Origin: Blastopirellula marina
GTDB taxonomy: Bacteria; Planctomycetota; Planctomycetia; Pirellulales; Pirellulaceae
NCBI RefSeq assembly: GCF_002967715.1
Contig: NZ_PUIA01000016.1
Coordinates: 186,001-250,000, forward strand
Reading direction: 5' to 3'
Length of the DNA: 64,000 nt
Shown: positions 25,084 through 34,796 of the stretch, piece after piece
How positions within the stretch are numbered: position 1 is the first letter of the stretch
How the letters are laid out: every line of letters starts with the position of its first letter
Position numbers and translations under genes: made by a program
The notes under the pieces: model-generated
What the model saw: only the letters and a program-made list of their open reading frames with translations
Database searches by the model: none
What the model was told of the DNA's origin: nothing

Positions 25084-26198
25084 TGTGCGGATGCCCAAAT
25101 GTCAGAGTCAGGTCTCGCGAAGAGCAAATTGGCCGATTCGACTTCCATAAGTTGTTCGATCGACCATTCTTCTAGCGTTCCCGTAAAGGGTTCAATTACC
25201 CGATACACCAGCTGCAGTTCTTCAAATGCCCCAAACCACTGGGCTGCGGTAACTCCGGTGCGTTCCAGATGAGAAGGGCCAAACTCGACGATTAAGCCAA
25301 TGTTCGGACTGGCCTGAATGGTTTGTCGGGCCCCGTGGACCGCCAGGATCTCCGCCCCTTCGGCATCGATTTTCAACAGGCGAACATTGGTCCCTGCTGG
25401 CAAGGCGTCGTCCAAAGGAGTAGTGCGCACAATCTCAAAATTGTCGGAGTTTACCTGCTCTTCATAAAGTGGAAATAGTGACTGATGGCCCGCAATGGGG
25501 GCCAGATAAAACCGTTGCTCGCCGACTTGATCAGTAACAGCACACTGAAACGTTTCTACGAGATCTTGAAAGTTGTTTGCCTGAACGGTGTCCTGCAGAA
25601 ACGCATAGGTTGATGTTGATGGTTCGAAGGCATAAACCTTACCACGACCTTGCAGGCGATTCGCCGCAGCCACGGAATGTAATCCGATATGGCTGCCTAC
25701 ATCAACAAAGACATCTCCTGGTCGTAAAATGCGCTCTATGAGCAATCGAGTTCCGCGTTCCAGGTCCCCAGACTCGCGCAGATAGCCCAACAGTGTCGAC
25801 TCGTGAGGAGGGCACATGACATATCCGGACTTCACTTGCACGAGAATTCCGTTGGAGGCTTTTGAGTTGCGGTTTCCCGAGCTGAGTCTTTGGACCTCGT
25901 CCATTCTTGCTTGGAGCAGAGCTACGGTTTGCTGTAGCTGGCGATTGGCGTCCTGGAGCTCTGCGATTGCTCGATTTGTCTCGTCATCGATAGGGCGGTG
26001 ACCACCAGATAGTCGAGAAATTCCGACTGAAACGCGTTTTTGGGTTCGACGAAACTCGTCCTTGATCTTTCGGAAGATCGACTTCTTTTCCTTCAATTCC
26101 AAGTTGCAAGTGACGGCACTTCGGGGCTCGCTTCCGCTACTTGTATTTTGTGGAGATAAGGCAACGTCAATGCTTACTCGATCTCGGTGTACCTTCAT
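25080..26198 (-). CDS. FkbM family methyltransferase with N-terminal coiled coil
   Basis: A 372-residue protein. Residues ~73-107 form a coiled coil ('AELQDANRQLQQTVALLQARMDEV' pattern). From ~118 on there is an FkbM-type S-adenosylmethionine-dependent methyltransferase domain with motif I VDVGSHIGLHS (165-175) and 'LLKIDAEGAE', a family hallmark. FkbM proteins usually methylate a sugar or carbohydrate hydroxyl and are common in glycan loci. The coiled coil may measure length or form oligomers, as in some chain-terminating methyltransferases; that is speculation. It is the first gene of the leftward operon (ATG 26198), divergent from the aminotransferase gene. Confidence 0.88.
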   Translation of the reverse strand: MKVHRDRVSIDVALSPQNTSSGSEPRSAVTCNLELKEKKSIFRKIKDEFRRTQKRVSVGISRLSGGHRPIDDETNRAIAELQDANRQLQQTVALLQARMDEVQRLSSGNRNSKASNGILVQVKSGYVMCPPHESTLLGYLRESGDLERGTRLLIERILRPGDVFVDVGSHIGLHSVAAANRLQGRGKVYAFEPSTSTYAFLQDTVQANNFQDLVETFQCAVTDQVGEQRFYLAPIAGHQSLFPLYEEQVNSDNFEIVRTTPLDDALPAGTNVRLLKIDAEGAEILAVHGARQTIQASPNIGLIVEFGPSHLERTGVTAAQWFGAFEELQLVYRVIEPFTGTLEEWSIEQLMEVESANLLFARPDSDIWASAQ

Positions 26199-26452
26199 GG
26201 TTTTGACTTCGCGCGAAAAAAGGACAAGCTATGTCAAACATTCCCTAGGATTGACTGCTTCGCTTTATCATCGACTTCAAAGCATAAAGTCAATACGGAT
26301 TACCTCACAGGAGTGATGGATATGAGCTGATGTTGCTCCATGGTTCGAGTGTTTGCTAAACTTCCGACCGGCATCCCAGTCTATTCCCAAAGCAGACCTG
26401 CCTAATAGCCAAGATACCTCGTCAATATCCGAGCAAACAGAGTGCAAATCGT

Positions 26453-27583
26453 ATGTGGAAAATCCCTGTAGCGAGCGTTGATGTGAGCGGCAACGAAGAG
26501 GAATTCGTTGTTGAAGCCATTCGCAGTTCGTGGATTTCTTCCAGCGGGGCTTTTATCGAACGGTTCGAGCGTGAATTTGGCGAGATGTGCGACTCGAAAT
26601 ACACGTTGAGTTGTGCTAATGGAACAGTCGCTCTGCATCTGGCAGTCATGGGGTTGGGGATTCGCCCTGGAGACGAAGTCATTGTTCCTTCGATGACCTA
26701 TATCGCTACTGCGAATGCCGTAGCCTACTGCGGCGCGACCCCGGTGTTTGTGGATGTTGATCCAGAGACCTGGTGCCTGGATCCCGAGGCTCTCGAAGCA
26801 GCCATTACCTCCAAAACTCGGGGGATCATTGCCGTCCACCTTCTCGGCCATCCTGCCGACATGGACCGCATCAACGAGATCGCCGCCATTCATGGTGTGT
26901 GGGTCATCGAAGACGCGGCGGAAGCACCATTCGCCGAGTATAAAGGCCGCCCGGTTGGTGGTCTGGCCGATGCGGCAACGTTCTCATTTTTCGGAAACAA
27001 GATCTTCACCTCGGGGGAAGGGGGAGCCGTAACGTTCAACGGCGACCAGTTGAATGTTCGCTTGAAGGCCTTGCGGGGACAGGGAATGGACCCCAATCGC
27101 CGATATTATTTCCCAATCATTGGCTACAACTATCGTCTGACGAACATTGCCTGTGCGCTTCTTTGTGCTCAGTTGGAACGGAGAGAGGAGATTCTTTCGC
27201 GAAGAAGCGGCATCTTTGAACAATACTCAGAACAATTATCTTCGATCCCAGGCATTCATCTGCAGCCGGTCGCCAGTTGGGCGACGCTTAGCCCCTGGAT
27301 GTATTCGATCGTGATCCAGCCTGATGTGTTCGGCCATACGAGAGATGAACTGATCGCCCATCTGGCAGACGCCGGGATTGACTCGCGCCCATTCTTCGTA
27401 CCCATCCATAGCTTGCCTCCTTACCGCGATTGCCCAGTTGTTGGCAGCATGGAGCATACCAACACGCTCGGCCAAAATGGCTTGATGTTGCCAACCTATA
27501 ACCATCTGGCAAGCGAAGATATCGATTTCGTTGCTACAACGATTCGCCAGATGTGCAGAAGTCAACTAAGACGGGCTGCTTAG
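26453..27583 (+). CDS. DegT/DnrJ/EryC1/StrS-family sugar aminotransferase
   Basis: A 376-residue PLP-dependent aminotransferase that converts a nucleotide 4-keto-sugar to the 4-amino-sugar using glutamate as donor. Visible features are SCANGTVALHLA (53-64, phosphate binding), EDAAEA (153-158, with Asp154 contacting the PLP ring nitrogen) and FSFFGNKIFTSGEGG (177-191), in which Lys183 is the Schiff-base lysine. It most resembles perosamine- or bacillosamine-type synthases. ATG 26453 is chosen. It is divergent from the FkbM/PglD/GT4 operon and likely supplies the amino sugar that the PglD-like enzyme acylates. No dehydratase for the 4-keto intermediate lies in the window. Confidence 0.9.
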   Translation: MWKIPVASVDVSGNEEEFVVEAIRSSWISSSGAFIERFEREFGEMCDSKYTLSCANGTVALHLAVMGLGIRPGDEVIVPSMTYIATANAVAYCGATPVFVDVDPETWCLDPEALEAAITSKTRGIIAVHLLGHPADMDRINEIAAIHGVWVIEDAAEAPFAEYKGRPVGGLADAATFSFFGNKIFTSGEGGAVTFNGDQLNVRLKALRGQGMDPNRRYYFPIIGYNYRLTNIACALLCAQLERREEILSRRSGIFEQYSEQLSSIPGIHLQPVASWATLSPWMYSIVIQPDVFGHTRDELIAHLADAGIDSRPFFVPIHSLPPYRDCPVVGSMEHTNTLGQNGLMLPTYNHLASEDIDFVATTIRQMCRSQLRRAA

Positions 27584-27924
27584 CCCCATATCTAGGTAAC
27601 GTATCTAAGCTGCGAACGCTGTCGTTGCCACTTGGATCACGGCCGTCGAACTCACCAATTGCCAAGGTGAAGCAAGTCCTTTTCGGTGCGCTGCTGGCTC
27701 GGCAGGAATTCCGGAAAATCGTTCCTCAACGGTGAAATACGAGGAATAGTGATGTCATGAAATATCTACCCAGAATACCTAGCATTCTTGTGTGGATCAT
27801 TTTGTCAGAAAAAATCCCGGCAACAGAGAAAAGAAACGTTGCACGGGAACGCCAGCAGGAGGACAATCGGCGGTAACCTGCCTTTAATCTCTTTTTCCCT
27901 CCCCCGCCTAATCAGGACCCGGAC
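27584..27924. other. Intergenic region (341 bp)
   Basis: This gap lies between the aminotransferase gene and the cytochrome gene, both rightward, and should hold the promoter of the latter. A 60-codon open frame overlaps its left part but shows no family resemblance. The last 30 bases are pyrimidine-rich followed by AGGACCCGGAC before the ATG. No hairpin was recognised. Confidence 0.45.
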
Positions 27925-30903
27925 ATGAAGCACCGGATTCCTCTACTGCTATGTGCCTTGCTGATCGGTCCGGCAAACGGAGCGATCGCTTGGGGCCAAG
28001 AGCAGATACCCAATCAGGAGCGTACCTTTTTCGAGGAAAAGGTACGTCCGATTTTGGTCGCCAAATGCTATGGGTGTCACTCGGCCGACGCGAAAGAGAT
28101 CGGTGGTAAGCTTCTCTTGGATAGCCGAGCCGGACTCTTAAGTGGTGGTGAATCCGGCCCCGCTGTCGTGCCCGGTGAGCCTGATAAGAGCTTGCTGATG
28201 GATGCGTTGCATTACGAATCGTTCGAAATGCCGCCGGACAAGCCCCTGTCGGAATCAGAGATCCATGTGGTTTCGCAATGGATTCAACGTGGCGCGTGGG
28301 ACCCTCGAACGGAAGCTGCCCATCCAGGCCCCAAAGAAAACTGGACGCAACAGGAGCTGTGGTCCTTTTATCCCCGGAATGTCATCCCGCCACCAAGTGT
28401 CGCGCGGAAGGACTGGCCTCTAGGGCCAATTGATCAGTTCGTATTGCAAAAAATGGAGCAGGCCAATGCTCAGCCTACGGATGATGCCGAACTGCGAACC
28501 CTGGCTCGACGCTTGTATTACGACCTGATCGGTCTTCCTCCATCGGTGAGTGAGATAGAGTCCTTTGTCGAGGCCGCGTCGAAGGATCGTCGGCAAGCGA
28601 CGGAAGCCCTGGTGGATGAATTGCTCTCGCGTCCGCAGTTTGGCGAACATTGGGGAAGGCACTGGCTCGACGTTGCCCGCTATGGCGAGTCGAACGGTAA
28701 CGATGGTCTTTCTCGCAATGCGACTTTTCCTCATGCCTGGCGTTACCGCGACTATGTCATCGACGCCATCAACCGAGACATTCCATACGATCGCTTCTTG
28801 ACCGAACAGATCGCTGGCGACCTGCTGCCGGCCGATACTGCCCAGGAGCGAAATCGATTGCTGGTCGCGACTGGCTTTTTGGCGATCGGTTCCAAACCGG
28901 CGTCGGCGATGAACAAAGACTTTCCAATGGATATCGTCGACGATCAAATCAATACGGTTAGCACGGCCGTTATGGGGCTCAGTGTGGCTTGCGCGCGTTG
29001 TCATGACCACAAGCACGACCCCATTCCAACTCGCGACTATTACGCCATGGCAGGCATCTTTACGAGCAGCGAAACGCTGTATGGTGCCGCCGGTAATGAA
29101 AAACTGACCGCTCCTCCTACCGAACTGCATGTCTTAAGCTCAGAGCTTTCGGACGACGGCGGCAAGCTCGGCCAGATGAAAGCTCCCTTGGCTTTGCCTG
29201 CGGGGTACGTCGACTTGGTTCAGCAAATGCAACCGAAAGCAAGCGTTGCACTCGATCAATTGCCTGACGGCTGGAAAGAAATCGGATCGCCGAAGTTTTC
29301 GCCGTCCGAGTTCGTACAGTTGAAAGAGTCTTACCTGCAAGGCAATGCGCCCGATCTGGCTGCGGACTATACCGTTTCGTTCTGGTTCAAGAATGATTCG
29401 CCCAATAACTCGCGGCCGATCACCGCGTACCTGTTTACCCGCGGGGAACTCGGCAACAAAGAGATACCTGGCGACCACCTAGGTATCGGTGGGACACACG
29501 ATCCGAAACGAACCGGCCGCCTGTTCGTTTTCAATGGCAACAAGAAGAAGGCTTCCCTGGCCGGCAGTACTGTCATTGTCCCTGGGGCTTGGAATCATGT
29601 GGTCATGGTTCGCCAAGGGAATAAGGTTCGTGTCTATCTCAATGGCGTGTCGAAGCCGGAAATCGAAGGGAAGCTGGAACCGACCTTTGAGAAGGAATCA
29701 CGTTTTAGCTTGGGGGGGCGAAGCGAAGGTTTCGCGCCCCTTACCGGTAGCCTGGCCCACTTTAGTTTGTTCTCAAAATCGGTTTCCGATGCTGACGTAG
29801 CTGCCCTGCACATAGCCTCCGGCCGCCCGAAAGGAATTACCCAGCTTGGTGTCGCGATGGGTGTTCGCGAGGCCAGTAAGCCTGCTCATTGTAAAGTGCA
29901 TATCAATGGAACCAGTGAAAAGCTAGGAGCAGAGGTCCCCCGCGGAACACTGACCGCTTGTTGGCAAGTGGTCCAAGGGGACGGCACTTCGCCATTCGTA
30001 CCGAACTTGGTTATTCCAGAAGCAGAGAGTGGCCGGATCGAATTGGCTGCCTGGCTTTCTGATCCACAGCAACCACAAACTTGGCGTGTGATCGTCAATC
30101 GAGTCTGGCTGAAATTGATGGGGGAAGGTCTTGTAGCGACACCAGATGACTTCGGTGTGTTCGGTGCTCGACCAACTCATCCCGAGTTGCTCGATTGGCT
30201 CGCCCAGGACTTTATCGATGGTGGTGGATCGATCAAGGGGCTCATTCGATCGATCGTGCTAAGTCGAACCTATCAATTGTCGAGCGACTACGGTGACCAG
30301 ATTGCTGAGCATGACCCAGAAAACCGACTGCTGACGCGGCACCGAAAACGGCGACTTACGGCTGAGCAGTTACGCGACTCGATTCTGCTGGCAAGTGGCA
30401 CTCTCGATTTGAAGCCTGGCCAGGGAAGTCCGATTCAAGAGATCGATGCGTTGATCAATCAGCCTCCGCACGAGGCATCGACACTGCATCAACCAAGTAA
30501 TCATCGCAGTGTCTATCTTTGTTACATGCGAAACGCTCCGCCTGCCCAACTGGCGGCTTTCGACTTGCCTGATGGGCTGAAAGTGACTGGTAAACGCAAT
30601 CAAACCGTATTGCCTGCACAGTCGTTGTTCCTGCTGAATAGCCCTTTCGTTGTCCAACAGGCCGAGAGCTTGTCCACGCTGGTATCTGCTGACCCGAACG
30701 CCACAACCGAAGAAAAGATCACACAAGTATTCCGTCGAGCGTTTCAACGCGATCCGACTCAGTCTGAATTGATTCAAGCGGTGACGCTACTCGATCGACT
30801 GGAAAGCGAAAGCTCTGGTGCATCTGACGGCAAGCAGATGCGTCCCTGGGCCGCTTTTTGTCAGGCCCTGTTTGCGTCCAATGAATTTCGCTATGTCGAT
30901 TAA
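27925..30903 (+). CDS. Planctomycete cytochrome protein (PSCyt1-DUF1549-LamG-DUF1553)
   Basis: A 992-residue exported protein. After a signal peptide (1-~24) the PSCyt1 domain carries heme-binding CYGCH (48-52). DUF1549 follows ('RLYYDLIGLPP', 'FGEHWGRHWLDVARYGESNG') and contains CARCHDHKHDP (~355). A concanavalin-like LamG domain occupies about 435-645 ('YTVSFWFKND', 'GAWNHVVMVRQGNKVRVYLNG', 'LAHFSLFSKSVSDADVAAL'). DUF1553 closes the protein ('RVWLKLMGEGLVATPDDFG', 'NRSVYLCYMRN', 'FASNEFRYVD'). The LamG insert suggests carbohydrate binding. Function is presumed periplasmic redox chemistry on a polysaccharide or related substrate; none is proven. The DUF1501 partner begins 48 bases downstream. 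Confidence 0.92.
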   Translation: MKHRIPLLLCALLIGPANGAIAWGQEQIPNQERTFFEEKVRPILVAKCYGCHSADAKEIGGKLLLDSRAGLLSGGESGPAVVPGEPDKSLLMDALHYESFEMPPDKPLSESEIHVVSQWIQRGAWDPRTEAAHPGPKENWTQQELWSFYPRNVIPPPSVARKDWPLGPIDQFVLQKMEQANAQPTDDAELRTLARRLYYDLIGLPPSVSEIESFVEAASKDRRQATEALVDELLSRPQFGEHWGRHWLDVARYGESNGNDGLSRNATFPHAWRYRDYVIDAINRDIPYDRFLTEQIAGDLLPADTAQERNRLLVATGFLAIGSKPASAMNKDFPMDIVDDQINTVSTAVMGLSVACARCHDHKHDPIPTRDYYAMAGIFTSSETLYGAAGNEKLTAPPTELHVLSSELSDDGGKLGQMKAPLALPAGYVDLVQQMQPKASVALDQLPDGWKEIGSPKFSPSEFVQLKESYLQGNAPDLAADYTVSFWFKNDSPNNSRPITAYLFTRGELGNKEIPGDHLGIGGTHDPKRTGRLFVFNGNKKKASLAGSTVIVPGAWNHVVMVRQGNKVRVYLNGVSKPEIEGKLEPTFEKESRFSLGGRSEGFAPLTGSLAHFSLFSKSVSDADVAALHIASGRPKGITQLGVAMGVREASKPAHCKVHINGTSEKLGAEVPRGTLTACWQVVQGDGTSPFVPNLVIPEAESGRIELAAWLSDPQQPQTWRVIVNRVWLKLMGEGLVATPDDFGVFGARPTHPELLDWLAQDFIDGGGSIKGLIRSIVLSRTYQLSSDYGDQIAEHDPENRLLTRHRKRRLTAEQLRDSILLASGTLDLKPGQGSPIQEIDALINQPPHEASTLHQPSNHRSVYLCYMRNAPPAQLAAFDLPDGLKVTGKRNQTVLPAQSLFLLNSPFVVQQAESLSTLVSADPNATTEEKITQVFRRAFQRDPTQSELIQAVTLLDRLESESSGASDGKQMRPWAAFCQALFASNEFRYVD

Positions 30904-30951
30904 CCCTGATTCGCGACGATTGCTCGTACCCACCCAGAAGCGAGGTCTCCC

Positions 30952-32298
30952 ATGATTCCATCTCGAAGAAACCTGTTGCAATCAGCATCATGTGGGTTCG
31001 GGTACTTGGCACTTTCGGCTCTTTGTCAGCAATCGCTTCAAGCCGATTCTTCCGGCACGCTCCAGCCAAAGATTCCGCTGCATCGTCCGCGAGCCAGGCG
31101 AGTTATCTTTCTGTGCATGAGTGGTGGGCCGGCACAGCTGGATATGTTCGATTACAAACCTCAAACGGGTCAGAAGAAGCATCCCGGTTCGGTTTACCCA
31201 TTTCGAAAGCGAGGTGAAAGTGGGCAATGGATTTCCGATCTTCTGCCAGAGACGTCGCGGCATGCCGATAAGCTTTGCATAATCAACGGTATGCATGCCG
31301 ATACGGGCAACCACGCCCAGTCATTCTTGCAGTTGCATACCGGCGAAAGACTGCGGCAACGGCCCAGCATGGGGGCATGGATCAACTATGGACTTGGGAC
31401 CGAAAATCAAAATCTGCCAGGCTTCATCAGCCTGAATACCTCGAAGCCGTCGGTCTACACGAGTGCGTTTCTGCCGCCTGTCTTCGAGGGCACGCCGATC
31501 GGCACCAACGGCGAGAGCATGTCTCAGGCAACGATCAATAACATTCGCGGAGAGCACCTTTCTAAAACCGCTAAGCGGCAGCAGTTGGATTTTATCCAAT
31601 CGCTCAACCAGCAGCACCTCCAGCAAAACCCGGATGCCGCGAAGCTGGAAGGGGTGATCGAGTCGATGGAACTTGCCTATCGCATGCAGACCGCCGCACC
31701 GGAACTGCTGGATACCAGTACCGAGTCGGAAGAAACGCTCAGACGATACCGTGTCGGCAAGTCACTTTCCGTCGGAACTTGCAAGCCGTCTGATTTCGGC
31801 CGGCAATGCCTGTTGGCCAGACGTTTTGCCGAAGCTGGTGTGCGTTTTATCGAACTCAATCATGGAAGCTGGGACCAGCATCAAAATCATCGTCGAGATT
31901 TGGAGGCCAATTGCGAAGTCACCGATGCCCCTATTGCCGCATTGCTGGATGACCTTGAGATGCGGGGACTGCTGGAAGACACGCTGGTCGTCTGGGGAGG
32001 TGAGTTCGGCCGCCCAGGCCTGACGCCTGATAATGGCAAGGATGAAACAGGCCACAACTACCGCGGCTTCACTTTCTGGTTGGCTGGTGGTGGTGTGAAG
32101 GCTGGGTACACGCATGGCAAGACCGACGAAACGGGCTCGCGTGCGGTCGAGGGGCAAGTTCATTTCCGCGATCTGCATGCCACCATTCTGCATGCCCTGG
32201 GATTACAGCCCAACGAATTGACCTACTTTCATGAAGGCAGAGAACATCGTCTGACCGGCCCCGAAGGCGGTAAGGTTGTGCACGAGATTCTTGCCTAG
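30952..32298 (+). CDS. DUF1501 family protein, exported
   Basis: A 448-residue DUF1501 protein (alkaline-phosphatase/sulfatase-like fold). The signal region '[24 protein letters not shown]' has a twin-arginine pattern. Conserved blocks are '[22 protein letters not shown]', '[15 protein letters not shown]', '[25 protein letters not shown]', '[14 protein letters not shown]' and the C-terminal '[29 protein letters not shown]'. It is paired with the preceding cytochrome gene, the standard planctomycete arrangement. ATG 30952 follows GAGG. The enzymatic activity of the family is unknown. Confidence 0.92.
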   Translation: MIPSRRNLLQSASCGFGYLALSALCQQSLQADSSGTLQPKIPLHRPRARRVIFLCMSGGPAQLDMFDYKPQTGQKKHPGSVYPFRKRGESGQWISDLLPETSRHADKLCIINGMHADTGNHAQSFLQLHTGERLRQRPSMGAWINYGLGTENQNLPGFISLNTSKPSVYTSAFLPPVFEGTPIGTNGESMSQATINNIRGEHLSKTAKRQQLDFIQSLNQQHLQQNPDAAKLEGVIESMELAYRMQTAAPELLDTSTESEETLRRYRVGKSLSVGTCKPSDFGRQCLLARRFAEAGVRFIELNHGSWDQHQNHRRDLEANCEVTDAPIAALLDDLEMRGLLEDTLVVWGGEFGRPGLTPDNGKDETGHNYRGFTFWLAGGGVKAGYTHGKTDETGSRAVEGQVHFRDLHATILHALGLQPNELTYFHEGREHRLTGPEGGKVVHEILA

Positions 32299-32404
32299 CA
32301 ACTCTGCTCGCAGTGAAGGAACGATTGAGTTCCAGTACAAGCAGGATTTGCGCTAATAAACGATTACGTTGAAAGCCTACTAGGGCGGGCATGTTATTTG
32401 ACAT

Positions 32405-32434
32405 GATTACGCGGGTGTTTTCTCACGCGTGATC
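32405..32434. terminator. Inverted repeat between convergent genes, possible terminator
   Basis: A nine-base stem (GATTACGCG with CGCGTGATC, one G-U pair) encloses a 12-base loop. It sits between the converging DUF1501 and TPR-like genes. No clean T-run follows on either strand, so it is only a possible bidirectional terminator. Confidence 0.35.
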
Positions 32435-32581
32435 CTGGCAAATGCGTATTGAAAATACAGAGCGAGAGAGCAATTGCCGCGAGAAAATAGCGCCAGCTCA
32501 GAGTCTGTTCAATTGGAGAACGTGATCGTATCTTACGCGCCGGCGTGATGCTTCCGAACAATTATGGAAGGCCATAGAGAA

Positions 32582-33667
32582 TCAGTATTTCAGTAGTCTC
32601 GGCAGGTCGACACTGAAATAGGCGTTGCCGTTGCGCTGGTCGAATGCCGCAGCCAGTGAGCTTGTTTCCTTCTCTAGCCAATCGATGATCTGCTGGACAT
32701 CGTATTCACTCGAGTCTTGGTAAACAGGAAATGAAGGTGGCAGGTTGAGTTTGTGGACGGGCTTTTCCTGTGCGATCGCAGTGAAGAGGTGCTGGGCAGC
32801 GACGTAGAAAATGTAACGCGAGCCTTGGTCGTGCGTTTCCAGGCCCCACAGCAAGTGACGTTCAAACATCCGGATCGCAGGTGCGGTGCGTTCTCGGTGG
32901 AGTAGATAGGCGATCTGAAAACCAACTAGTTCTAGGAACTTTCGATTGTCACGAATCAGTCGGTACCCCTTTTGCTGGTATTGGTCCGCTTCTTCGTACT
33001 GCTTGAGTAGAGCCAGGGAACGCAAGACACCACTGTAAGTGTCGTGAGGTGTGAACGATTTCGACGGCTTGGTGGTAAGGATTTTGATTGCCGTTTCGAC
33101 TTCCTTTTCCGTTTCTTCGAGAAACCAGTAATACCAGAACTCGGATTCGGCCTCTGCGGGAACTTTGTGGGACATCTCATCCCGGGGATACTCAAGGTAT
33201 TTATCATGCGACGCGATGGTTGTTTCCCGGTCGCCAATCGAGCGGGCAAAACTCATGCGCACGTAATGAATTGTGCGCTGGCTGTAGCCAAAATGACGTA
33301 GATGAGAATCCAACTGTCCTAATAGCTGGTCAAACTTGTCACGTGTGACGTGCGGATACTGGCTGACGCCACACAAGAACGTCTTCAAGATCGACAAAAG
33401 GAATTTCTTGTGGTCTAGGAAACGCTCTCGATCTTTCTCGAAGACAGCCAGGCACCAAGCGAGCTCAGCCATGGTTTTCTCTTCGTAGCCGGAGTTGCCT
33501 GCACCACACGCCACGTACAACCGGGCCGGAAAGATGAGATCCAGGTCGCGACTGCGTTCCGCCAGGCGCAGGGCTGCCTCATACAGATGAAGCTGCGTTT
33601 CGCCATTGGGAAGGTTGTAGGCTTCGACCTGGAGATCGTATATCTGATCGCTAATGTCCCCCGTCAT
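32582..33667 (-). CDS. TPR-like helical-repeat protein, paralogue 2 (HSP90-associated)
   Basis: A 361-residue cytoplasmic, almost wholly alpha-helical protein without signal peptide or membrane spans. The N-terminus has the tetratricopeptide-like pattern 'DQIYDLQVEAYNLPNGETQLHLYEAALRLAE', and helical pairs continue to about residue 300. The extreme C-terminus ends LPRLLKY. It matches the upstream gene along its entire length and is exactly as long when started at ATG 33667. The longer frame begins with GTG at 33694 and is not supported. It lies 43 bases after that paralogue. In Actinobacteria an HSP90-family gene is also often followed by a TPR-protein gene, so a chaperone-partner role is plausible. 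No catalytic motif was found. Confidence 0.82.
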   Translation of the reverse strand: MTGDISDQIYDLQVEAYNLPNGETQLHLYEAALRLAERSRDLDLIFPARLYVACGAGNSGYEEKTMAELAWCLAVFEKDRERFLDHKKFLLSILKTFLCGVSQYPHVTRDKFDQLLGQLDSHLRHFGYSQRTIHYVRMSFARSIGDRETTIASHDKYLEYPRDEMSHKVPAEAESEFWYYWFLEETEKEVETAIKILTTKPSKSFTPHDTYSGVLRSLALLKQYEEADQYQQKGYRLIRDNRKFLELVGFQIAYLLHRERTAPAIRMFERHLLWGLETHDQGSRYIFYVAAQHLFTAIAQEKPVHKLNLPPSFPVYQDSSEYDVQQIIDWLEKETSSLAAAFDQRNGNAYFSVDLPRLLKY

Positions 33668-33710
33668 GGCTTGTACTCTGTGATGGCTTTCCACTACTCG
33701 CCGGTGCGTC

Positions 33711-34796
33711 TCAATACTTTAGCCGCGTGGGTAGCTCGTTGCTGAAGTAGTCGTTGCCGTTGCGCCGGTCAAATGTTACTGCCAGCGAACTGGTTTCCCG
33801 TTCTAGCCAATCGATTAGCTGCGCAACGTCGTATTCGCTCGATTCTTCGTACAGCGGAAACGAGGTGGGCAGGCTAAGTTTACGGGTCGGTTTCCTTCTG
33901 GGCAGCGCAGTGAAGAGATGTTTTGAGGCGGTGTAAAAAATAAAACGAGCGGACAGCTCGTGAGTTTCCAAGCCCCAGGCCAAGTGTCTCTCGAACATTC
34001 GAATCGCGGCTACCGTTTTGCCGCGATGCAGAAGGTAGGCGATCTGTTCGCCAACCAGGTCTAGGAAGTCCCGATTCGTACGGATGAGTCGGTAGCCCCG
34101 CTTCTGGTAGTTGTCGGCTTCGTCATAACGCTGCAACATGGCCAGAGGCCGCAAGATACCACTGAAGGTCCGATGTGGTATGTGCGCGCACGATTGCTTT
34201 CCTGAGAGGATTTTGGATACCACTTTAATGGCCGTCTTGGGGTCTCCCAGAAAAGAGTAGTAAGACATCTCGGCATCAGCCTCACAGGCAAGACAGTGGG
34301 CCATCTCGTCTCTCGGAATCGCGACGTATTTAGCATGCGATTCCATCGACATGGCGCGGTTGCCAATCATTATGCCGAAGTACATGCGCACGAAATGGAC
34401 TGTTCGCATATTGTAGCCGAAGCGTTTGTAGAGCGATTCCATCTGCGCAAGAAGTTGGTCGAACTGTTCTTGTGAGACTTGCGGAAGATCGCCGATGGAA
34501 CTCAGGAAGTTCTTAAACGCCCATAGAAGGTCAAACGCATGTTCCTGGAGTCGATCTTCGTTTTTCTCAAACGTCGCCAGGCACCACCCCAACGCTGCCA
34601 TGGCCTTCTCTTCATGACCGGAGAAGCCTGCGGCTCCCGCTACGAAAATCCGTGCCTCGAAGATAATGTCCAGGTCTCGGGTCTGTTCCGCCAGACGAAG
34701 GGCTTCTTCATACAGTCGCAACTGCGTATCGCCGGTCGGAAGGTTGTAGGCCTGCATCTGCAGATCATAGATCTGATCGCCAAGTTCCTCACTCAT
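33711..34796 (-). CDS. TPR-like helical-repeat protein, paralogue 1 (HSP90-associated)
   Basis: A 361-residue helical protein, paralogue of the next gene. It begins 'SEELGDQIYDLQMQAYNLPTGDTQL' and contains repeated helix pairs such as 'YEEALRLAEQTRDLDIIFEARIFVA' and 'RYDEADNYQKRGYRLIRTNRDFLDLVG'. The C-terminus ends LPTRLKY, close to the paralogue. No enzyme motif, signal peptide or membrane helix is present. ATG 34796 lies inside the end of the HSP90 gene (8-base overlap) and has a very strong AGGAGG site, so it should be highly translated and coupled to the chaperone gene. TPR-type proteins are well-known HSP90 partners in eukaryotes; a similar partnership here is inferred. Confidence 0.82.
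   Translation of the reverse strand: MSEELGDQIYDLQMQAYNLPTGDTQLRLYEEALRLAEQTRDLDIIFEARIFVAGAAGFSGHEEKAMAALGWCLATFEKNEDRLQEHAFDLLWAFKNFLSSIGDLPQVSQEQFDQLLAQMESLYKRFGYNMRTVHFVRMYFGIMIGNRAMSMESHAKYVAIPRDEMAHCLACEADAEMSYYSFLGDPKTAIKVVSKILSGKQSCAHIPHRTFSGILRPLAMLQRYDEADNYQKRGYRLIRTNRDFLDLVGEQIAYLLHRGKTVAAIRMFERHLAWGLETHELSARFIFYTASKHLFTALPRRKPTRKLSLPTSFPLYEESSEYDVAQLIDWLERETSSLAVTFDRRNGNDYFSNELPTRLKY

Noticed and set aside
28420-29130. 236-codon minus-strand frame
   Set aside because: Antisense to the DUF1549 region of the cytochrome gene, which is conserved in the plus frame.
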